NCBI GenBank assembly: GCA_024703855.1
Contig: CP087965.1
Coordinates: 4,890,001-4,954,000 of the forward strand
Length of the DNA: 64,000 bases
Direction: 5' to 3'
DNA from: Polaromonas sp. P2-4
Lineage (GTDB): Bacteria > Pseudomonadota > Gammaproteobacteria > Burkholderiales > Burkholderiaceae_C
How positions within the stretch are numbered: the stretch's first letter is position 1; the number at the start of each line of letters is the position of its first letter. Below the pieces are notes generated by a model. That model did not search any database and was not told the DNA's origin. It saw only the letters and a list, made by a program, of their open reading frames with translations. The position numbers were made by a program, and so were the translations under genes. Below are positions 58,465 through 64,000 of the stretch, one piece after another.

Positions 58465-59580
58465 TCAGCGAATGTAACCGCCGTCTTTTCTGAGCATGGA
58501 GAGTTCGGAAAAAGTCAGCCCCTGATGATCGGCCGGCGCGTAGCGGACGACGATGCCACCCAGGTTGAGCGACTTGAAGGTCTCCAGTGCCTTCTTGAGG
58601 GTGTCTGGTGCGGGGTTGGTGCCTGTGCGTTTGAGCCCTTCAACCAGCACCTTGGTGCTGACATAGCCCTCGAGGCTGCCGTAGCTGAAATCGTTCACGC
58701 CGATTTTTTTCATCGCCGCCTGGTACTCCGCGATGATGGGCATGGACGAGTTCCAGGGGTAAGGCACCACCTGCGAGACGACGACCCCCACCGCATCGTT
58801 GCCAATGGCTTTGTGCAGTTGCTGGCCATTGAGGAAGGAAAAGGAATAAAAGCGCGCTTCGGCCCCGGCCGCTTTATAGGCCTTGATGAACCTGGCCGTG
58901 ACGGCATTGGTTGCGGAGAGCACGATGGCGACCGGCTTGAGTTTGGCCAGCTCGACCGCTTTGGCTTCGGCGTCAGAGCCGTCGTTTTGAATTGCCACGC
59001 TGCCTACCATTTTGTCGCCGCGCTGTTCGATAAAGCTTTTGGTGCTTTCCATGGCCGAGCGTGCGCCCGGGTTGTCGTTGTGGGCAAAGGCAATGCGCGT
59101 GATGCCGATGGTGAACAGGTGATTGACGATGCGTCCGTACTCTTCGTCAAAGCTGATGCGAACCGGAAATCCGTATTCGGAAAATTTCACGACCGGGCCG
59201 GCGCCGGTGTAGGGCGCTATCAGGGGCACCTTGAGTTCATTCGCGGCCTTGAGCGCGCCTACGGACGAGGTGGTGCCAATGGGCATCAGGATGGCCACGG
59301 CACCGTCCGCCACCAGTTTTCTCACGTTGTCGCCGGCCCGTGCGGCGTCATAGCCGTCATCGACTTGCCGGATTTCCAGCGGCCGTCCGTTGATGCCTCC
59401 GGCGTCGTTCACTGCGGTGACCATGGCGCGAATGCCGATGAGCGGCTCGGTGGCCAGTGCGGCCAGCGGTCCTGTCTGCACATAGGTTTGCCCAATCAAA
59501 ATGGGTTTTGAATCAGCTTGCGCTGCCAGGGACGCGAACAGCGCCACCACAGGGGCCAGAAAACGGGCCGTAAGAATCAT
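58465..59580 (-). CDS. Branched-chain amino acid-type ABC transporter substrate-binding protein
   Basis: Intact, 371 residues, with a Sec signal peptide (FLAPVVALFASLAAQA). The Peripla_BP_6/LivJ fold begins KPILIGQTYVQTGPLAALAT, with NDAGGINGRPLEIRQVDDGY and PIGTTSSVGALKAANELKVP. No permease or ATPase genes are adjacent, so it acts with a transporter elsewhere or as an orphan receptor. Its ligand could be an aromatic or branched compound. Confidence 0.88.
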   Translation of the reverse strand: MILTARFLAPVVALFASLAAQADSKPILIGQTYVQTGPLAALATEPLIGIRAMVTAVNDAGGINGRPLEIRQVDDGYDAARAGDNVRKLVADGAVAILMPIGTTSSVGALKAANELKVPLIAPYTGAGPVVKFSEYGFPVRISFDEEYGRIVNHLFTIGITRIAFAHNDNPGARSAMESTKSFIEQRGDKMVGSVAIQNDGSDAEAKAVELAKLKPVAIVLSATNAVTARFIKAYKAAGAEARFYSFSFLNGQQLHKAIGNDAVGVVVSQVVPYPWNSSMPIIAEYQAAMKKIGVNDFSYGSLEGYVSTKVLVEGLKRTGTNPAPDTLKKALETFKSLNLGGIVVRYAPADHQGLTFSELSMLRKDGGYIR

Positions 59581-59845
59581 GTGATTTCTCGGTAGAGGGG
59601 AAGAATCCGGTGCGCGGCCTCAAGGCTGCCCGGCAGCATCAAGCAGCCGGCCCAGTGGGCCAGTAGCTGCTTGTATGTCAATATAATTTAAACATAAACA
59701 ATTTAGTTGTCAATATCGCTGACCATGCTGTCAACGATTGGCTTGGGGTTTGGCCTGGGCGCCGTGCACTGAATGGCACCGGGCGTGCAGTCGAAACAGA
59801 TCAGTTTTTGCCGAGGAGTGTTTGCCCAGAGCGATAATCCAGCCC

Positions 59846-60568
59846 ATGCGCCAAATTGTTTTAGACACAGAAACCACGGGTCTTTCCGCTGAAAACGGCG
59901 ACCGCATCATTGAAATTGGCTGCGTGGAGTTGCTGGGCCGCAAGCTCACCGGCAACAACAAGCATTTCTACCTGAACCCCGAACGCGACAGCCATGAAGA
60001 TGCGCTCAAGGTTCACGGCATCAGCAATGAGTTCTTGAAAGACAAACCCAAGTTTGCTGCCGTGGCCGACGAACTGCTGGACTACCTGCAGGGCGCCGAG
60101 ATCATCATTCACAACGCGCCTTTCGATGTCAGCTTTTTAAACAAGGAGCTGGAGCTGATTGGCAGGGCGCCCATCAAGCACTGCGTGGCCAAGGTCACCG
60201 ACAGCTTGATGATGGCCAAAGAGCTTTTCCCAGGCAAACGCAACTCGCTGGACGCCCTGTGCGACCGGCTGGAGGTTGACAATTCGGGCCGCACGCTGCA
60301 CGGCGCTTTGCTCGATGCCGAGTTGTTGGCCGATGTGTACATCAACCTCACACGGGGGCAAAACTCCCTGATGATGGACGTGGGCGGCCCTAGCCAGGAC
60401 GGTGACAGCGCCCCGGCCATCGACCTGAGCGGGTTTGATCTGCCTTTGCTGGCGGCCAATGATCAGGAAGTCGCCGATCATGAAAAATTGCTGGTTGATA
60501 TAGACAAGGCCAGCAAAGGGAAAACTGTTTGGCGTGCTGTCGTTGAGTTGGTTGAAAAAGCGGCCTGA
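59846..60568 (+). CDS. dnaQ: DNA polymerase III epsilon subunit (DnaQ), proofreading exonuclease
   Basis: Intact, 240 residues. Exo I DTETTGLSAENGDRIIEIG, Exo II INAPFDVSFLN-like HNAPFDVSFLNKELEL and Exo III HGALLDAELLADVYINL carry the Asp/Glu/His catalytic residues. The C-terminal region (KTVWRAVVELVEKA) should bind the alpha subunit. The upstream 265 bp holds no gene. A promoter for the following tRNA lies within the 3' end of dnaQ. Confidence 0.95.
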   Translation: MRQIVLDTETTGLSAENGDRIIEIGCVELLGRKLTGNNKHFYLNPERDSHEDALKVHGISNEFLKDKPKFAAVADELLDYLQGAEIIIHNAPFDVSFLNKELELIGRAPIKHCVAKVTDSLMMAKELFPGKRNSLDALCDRLEVDNSGRTLHGALLDAELLADVYINLTRGQNSLMMDVGGPSQDGDSAPAIDLSGFDLPLLAANDQEVADHEKLLVDIDKASKGKTVWRAVVELVEKAA

Positions 60569-60581
60569 AACAGCATATAAT
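60552..60581 (+). promoter_or_regulatory. Sigma-70 promoter of tRNA-Val
   Basis: -35 TTGAAA (60552-60557), 18-bp spacer, and a consensus -10 TATAAT (60576-60581). The tRNA begins 17 bp after the -10 box. The promoter overlaps the last codons of dnaQ, whose stop codon is at 60566-60568. Confidence 0.75.
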
Positions 60582-60597
60582 TTGAGGCTGACCAATA

Positions 60598-60673
60598 GGG
60601 CGGTTAGCTCAGGGGTAGAGCACTGCATTCACACTGCAGGGGTCGCAAGTTCTGAAACTTGCACCGCCCACCA
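60598..60673 (+). tRNA. tRNA-Val (anticodon CAC), with one extra base in the T-loop
   Basis: The acceptor stem GGGCGGT pairs with ACCGCCC, then A-CCA is encoded. D-arm: TAGCTCAGGGGTAGAGC. Anticodon stem CTGCA-TTCACAC-TGCAG gives anticodon CAC for valine GTG codons. T-stem GCAAG/CTTGC encloses TTCTGAAA where the universal sequence is TTCGAAA: a T at 60653 splits the CpG. This eighth loop base would upset the T-loop fold (TPsiC). It is the same insertion type seen in many genes here, so the base is probably an error. Confidence 0.9.
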
Positions 60674-60703
60674 GAATTCGAAGAAGAAAAAGAAGAAGAA
60701 TAA

Positions 60704-60735
60704 AAAAAGGCCAAGTCATCTGACTTGGCCTTTTT
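60704..60735. terminator. Terminator between tRNA-Val and phoH
   Basis: AAAAAGGCCAAGTCA and TGACTTGGCCTTTTT form a perfect 15-bp inverted repeat with a TC loop. It serves the tRNA and, in the other direction, the convergent phoH gene. A purine-rich tract (GAAGAAGAAAAAGAAGAAG) lies between the tRNA and the terminator. Confidence 0.9.
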
Positions 60736-60781
60736 GCTTTCCGCTGGAATAAAACCAGCCTGGAGCTGGCAAGAATCAGCG

Positions 60782-62462
60782 TTAAAGCACCTCGCTGGCA
60801 AAGTCAGCCAGGCGTGAACGCTCACCGCGCGCCAGCGTGATGTGCCCGCCATGCGGCCAACCCTTGAAGCGATCCACGGCAAAGGTCATGCCCGAAGAGC
60901 CTTCGGTGAGGTAGGGCGTATCGATTTGCGCCAGGTTGCCCATGCAGATGATCTTGGTGCCCGGCCCGGCGCGGGTGATCAGGGTTTTCATCTGCTTGGG
61001 CGTCAGGTTTTGTGCCTCGTCAATGATGACGTACTTGTTCAGAAAAGTGCGGCCGCGCATGAAGTTCATGCTTTTGACCTTGATGCGCGAGCGGATCAGC
61101 TCATTGGTCGCCGCGCGGCCCCATTCGCCGGAGCCGCTGTCGGTTTTGCCCAGCACTTCCAGGTTGTCGTCGAGCGCGCCCATCCAGGGGCCCATTTTTT
61201 CCTCTTCGGTGCCTGGCAGGAAGCCGATGTCCTCACCGACCGATACCGTGGCACGCGTCATGATGATTTCGGTGTAACGGCGGTCATCGAGCACCTGCGT
61301 GAGGCCGCTGGCCAATGCCATCAGCGTTTTGCCGGTGCCCGCCGTGCCTGCCAGCGTGACGAAGTCAACTTCCGGGTCCATCAGCAGGTTCATCGCAAAG
61401 TTTTGCTCGCGATTGCGCGTGGTCACGCCCCAGACGGCATTTTTAAGGTGGTTGAAGTCCTTGAGTGTCTTCAAAACCGCTGTTTTGGCCCGGATTTCAG
61501 TGACACGGGCATACAGCGGCGGCTCGCCGGGTGCTTCAAAAAACACAAACTGGTTGATCAGCAGGCTGGCCACAATCGGGCCGGTGATGCGGTAAAAGGT
61601 GTAACTGCCTTGCTGCCAGCTTTCGATGGTTTTGCTCTGCCGCGTCCAGAAGTCCGCAGGCAGCGCCAGCGAGCCGGAATACAGCAGGTCGCCGTCGTCC
61701 AGGGTTTTGTCGTTCTGGTAGTCATCGGTGACCAGGCCGAGCGCACGCGCCTTGACGCGCATGTTGATGTCTTTGGAGACCAGCACCACTTCGCGCGGTG
61801 CGTATTCCTTGCGCAATGCCTCGACCACGCCGAGGATCTGGTTATCGGCCTTGCCCTGCGGCAGGCTCATCGGCAGCGTGTAATCCAGCGGCTCGGTCTG
61901 AAAGAAGAGGCTGCCACCCGACTCGCGGTGGCCGGTGGTGTCCAGCTTGAGGCCCTTGGTGATGTCGGCGCCCTGGGCACCGGCCAGCGCGTCCAGCGAG
62001 CGGCTGGTTTGGCGTGCATTGCGGGCCACCTCGGTCATGCCTTTTTGTGGCCGTCGAGCTCTTCGAGCACGATCATCGGCAAATAGATGTCGTGCTCTTC
62101 AAAGCGGAACAGGCACATCGGGTCGTGCATCAGCACATTGGTGTCCAGCACAAACAGCTTGGCTGGCCCGGCGCGCTTGGTCTTCTTGGGTTTTACCACC
62201 GGTTGAAGCAATGAAATGCTCTCTTTTTATAGCTAGCTGCATCCGTATCTACTGGGCTAACGGGCTCTTTTTTTGTATAGGCGACCGGGTGCTCACTGCC
62301 AGCGGCCGTGCGGCTGTCAAACAGATCCAATACCGGCGGCTTCTGGGCTGAGTCGGCGCTTTCCGTCTTTCGCGCAAGCTTGGCGTGTGAGCGGGCCGGT
62401 GCATCAAAGGCATCGGTGGAGAGCAGGGCGGCACGTTTGGTCGGGGCGGGAGGTAGAGGCAT
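60782..62462 (-). CDS. phoH: PhoH-family protein with PIN domain (YlaK type), two frame breaks
   Basis: About 560 residues. The N-terminal segment MPLPPAPTKRAALLSTDAFD is followed by a PIN nuclease domain (LFVLDTNVLMHDPMCLFRFE, IVLEELDGHKKG) and a C-terminal PhoH ATPase with Walker A TLAGTAGTGKTLMALASGLT, and DEAQNLTPKQMKTLITRAGP. PIN-PhoH proteins act as RNA helicase and ribonuclease. Breaks: an A lost in the A-run near 62228 and a G lost after AAAAA near 62045 (DGHKK-GMTEVARN). Between the N-terminal tail and the PIN domain lies a palindromic repeat copy (SPVDTDAASYKK). Confidence 0.9.
62224..62272 (-). repeat. Palindromic repeat copy l, in frame within phoH
   Basis: On the plus strand: TTTTTATAGCTAGCTGCATC, CGTATCTACTGGGCTAACGG and GCTCTTTTTTT, reverse arrangement of copy a. 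It codes in phoH for EPVSPVDTDAASYKK, the same frame as copy g in pccA (SRVDTGVSSYEI). Confidence 0.75.
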
Positions 62463-62499
62463 GGTGCTTAAAACTCTCTAAAGTGTTGGTTCCAGAAGT

Positions 62500-62531
62500 A
62501 AAAAGCCGCCCTGAGGCCAGGACGGCTTTTT
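62500..62531. terminator. Hairpin terminator upstream of phoH and behind bcp
   Basis: AAAAAGCCGCCCTG and CAGGACGGCTTTTT form a stem with 13 of 14 matches and an AGGC loop. It ends the bcp transcript on the minus strand; phoH starts 38 bp further along the same strand, so it also separates the two genes. Confidence 0.85.
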
Positions 62532-62626
62532 CTTTGAGCGCAGTTGCGAAGGTCAACAACATGAGTTCATTATGCACAACTCAAGTGACAGGGCAATCCC
62601 TGTTGTTAACTGGCGTCAATACCCCT

Positions 62627-63103
62627 TCAGGCTGCTTTTTTCAAGGCCTTGACGGCTTTGAGGACGTCGTCAACATGGCCGGGCACTTTCAGGCCGCGCC
62701 ATTCTTCTTTTAGCAGGCCATCGGCGCCCACCAAAAAGGTGCTGCGCTCAATGCCTTTAACTTTTTTACCGTACATGATCTTGTTTTTGACCACGCCGAA
62801 CATGTGGCACATTTTTTCTTCGGTATCTGCAATCAGCTCGAACGGGAGTTCAAGTTTGGACTTGAACTCGTCATGGGATTTCATGTTGTCGCGTGACACG
62901 CCAAACACGGTCGCGCCGGCCTTGACGAAGTCCTTGTAGCGATCACGAAACTGCATGGCTTCGGTGGTGCAGCCTGGCGTGTTGTCTTTAGGGTAAAAGT
63001 ACAGCACGACAACGTGGCCAAGATGTGTTTGGTTGGAGACCTTGATGCCGCCCGTGGCGTTCGCTTCAAATTCGGGGAGTGGTTTATTGACGACGACTGC
63101 CAT
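62627..63103 (-). CDS. bcp: Thiol peroxidase Bcp/PrxQ (peroxiredoxin)
   Basis: Intact, 158 residues. The active-site motif is YPKDNTPGCTTEAMQFRDRY with the peroxidatic Cys near residue 45; PrxQ proteins often have a second Cys five residues later, here replaced by Ala (CTTEA), so it is a 1-Cys or atypical type. Uses thioredoxin to reduce hydroperoxides. Its start ATG is followed by VVVNKPLPEFEANAT. A terminator follows the gene. Confidence 0.93.
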   Translation of the reverse strand: MAVVVNKPLPEFEANATGGIKVSNQTHLGHVVVLYFYPKDNTPGCTTEAMQFRDRYKDFVKAGATVFGVSRDNMKSHDEFKSKLELPFELIADTEEKMCHMFGVVKNKIMYGKKVKGIERSTFLVGADGLLKEEWRGLKVPGHVDDVLKAVKALKKAA

Positions 63104-63226
63104 ACTGAGTAGACCCTGACGAAAGTAGTTGTAATTAGCCGTGGCCTTTGGCGGTGTGCCCCGGGCGGTAATCCGGGGTGTACAGCCAAGTGCAACCCTA
63201 GATTTTACTCTGAAACAGGCTGTGTT

Positions 63227-63637
63227 TCAGTCACTGGTCTCGCCGCTTGTGCTTTCTGTTTCAATCAGCAGGGCGGCAATCACCCGGCGGCCTTCGCCAG
63301 CAAGGATGTTGTAGGTGCGGCAAGCCGCCAGCGTGTCCATGGTTTCAATGCCTATGCGCTTTTCCATTAAGGCGCGCAAAAAAGCCGGTGGCGGAAAACG
63401 CAGGCGCGTGCCGCTGCCAAAGATCACCAGCTCCGGCTGCGTTTCCGTGAGGCGCGTGAAGTGCTCTGCCGTGAGCTGCTCAAAGCGTGGGCAATGCCAG
63501 TCAAATTTTTCGCCGCTTGAGCCAATCACGACGCTGTGCTCAATTTTTTCAGCCACGCCCTTGTACCCCAAGCCGACCCAGCCGGGGCCATAACCCAGGA
63601 TGGATTGGACATCGAGACGGTCGGGTTGGAGTTTCAT
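63227..63637 (-). CDS. Mth938-like domain protein (DUF498)
   Basis: Intact, 136 residues. VIGSSGEKFDWHCPRFEQLT and PELVIFGSGTRLRFPPPAFL, then GIGIETMDTLAACRTYNILA-like GIETMDTLAACRTYNILAGE and GRRVIAALLIE are the family pattern (Mth938 fold, related to mitochondrial NDUFAF3). Its exact role is unknown. It is divergent from the alanine aminotransferase gene. Confidence 0.88.
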   Translation of the reverse strand: MKLQPDRLDVQSILGYGPGWVGLGYKGVAEKIEHSVVIGSSGEKFDWHCPRFEQLTAEHFTRLTETQPELVIFGSGTRLRFPPPAFLRALMEKRIGIETMDTLAACRTYNILAGEGRRVIAALLIETESTSGETSD

Positions 63638-63820
63638 GTGGGCTTAGGGGTGTTCAGGGCTGAAAGAGGGCGATGGCGTAGCGATGGAGAAGGCCTGCAA
63701 GCCGGTTGACTGCCAGTGAAATACGCCTTTTATGTGGTCAAATTATAGATTCCGTCCAAATTTCCCTGTGCAGTGGGCTAGCCTATGTGGTCTTTGCCTG
63801 AATATCCCAAAAAAGCATTC

Positions 63821-64000
63821 ATGAAACCGATTACCAAATCTGCCAAATTGGCCAATGTGCTCTACGACATCCGCGGCCCGATCATGGACGCCGCCAAGCA
63901 GATGGAGGAAGAGGGGCACCATCTCATCAAACTCAACCTGGGCAACCTGGCGGTGTTCGGTTTTGATGCACCCGAAGAAATCCAGCAGGACATGATTCGC
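63821..64000 (+). CDS. alaA: Alanine aminotransferase-like PLP enzyme (5' part only)
   Basis: The first 60 residues: MKPITKSAKLANVLYDIRGP, then MDAAKQMEEEGHHLIKLNLG and NLAVFGFDAPEEIQQDMIR. This matches AlaA/AlaC-type class I aminotransferases, which use glutamate to make alanine from pyruvate. The gene runs off the window, so the PLP lysine is not seen. Confidence 0.8.
   Translation, partial: MKPITKSAKLANVLYDIRGPIMDAAKQMEEEGHHLIKLNLGNLAVFGFDAPEEIQQDMIR

Overview
The window is chromosomal DNA of a GC-rich betaproteobacterium, most probably a member of the Comamonadaceae close to Polaromonas, Rhodoferax or Acidovorax. This is inferred from the gene families (class I PHA genes, a Bug/TctC receptor, a fused methylmalonyl-CoA mutase with MeaB and propionyl-CoA carboxylase, the order iscR-S-U-A-hscB-hscA-fdx) and from a short palindromic repeat scattered through and between genes. 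No phage, plasmid, CRISPR or transposase gene is visible.

Layout. 1-5 kb: Rieske oxygenase with a divergent GntR regulator, a CurA-type reductase, maleylacetoacetate isomerase and PgeF. 5-9 kb: phaC-phaA-phaB for polyhydroxybutyrate. 9-16 kb: KefB antiporter, an HCCA-isomerase-like protein and a GST, a 270-bp MITE, an M14 peptidase lipoprotein and DusA. 16-23 kb: small hypothetical proteins, LysR/TctC/alkylsulfatase, and Lrp with a saccharopine-dehydrogenase-like enzyme. 23-28 kb: prkA-yeaH-spoVR stress operon. 28-38 kb: the complete propionyl-CoA to succinyl-CoA route (GntR regulator, mutase, GNAT, meaB, pccB, hydrolase, Cdd1-like, pccA, epimerase). 38-42 kb: LysR, PSE-family exporter, D-cysteine desulfhydrase/L-cysteate lyase-like enzyme, RnfB. 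42-49 kb: PHB depolymerase, DOPA-dioxygenase-like enzyme, nucleotidyltransferase, aromatic/aspartate aminotransferase, UvrB. 49-54.7 kb: isc operon. 54.7-58.4 kb: a 3.5-kb insert of secreted and surface protein genes flanked by two copies of the 3' end of fdx. 58-64 kb: ABC binding protein, DnaQ, tRNA-Val, PhoH, Bcp, a Mth938-like protein and the start of an alanine aminotransferase.

Sequence quality. About half of the genes have broken reading frames although the protein families are intact on both sides of each break. The breaks follow rules: loss of one base in homopolymers, loss of two bases in CGCGCG, and, most strikingly, one A/T inserted inside a CpG (CG becomes CTG or CAG). I count 18 clear cases of the last type, including the T-loop of the only tRNA. 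Since uvrB, iscA, iscR and the tRNA are affected, consensus error is the most likely cause. I therefore annotate these genes at full length and state where each frame breaks.

Themes. Carbon storage (phaCAB, phaZ) and propionate/odd-chain or branched-chain catabolism (pcc, mutase) dominate. The two most unusual structures are the palindromic repeat, used as coding sequence in several unrelated proteins, and the fdx-flanked surface-protein insert.
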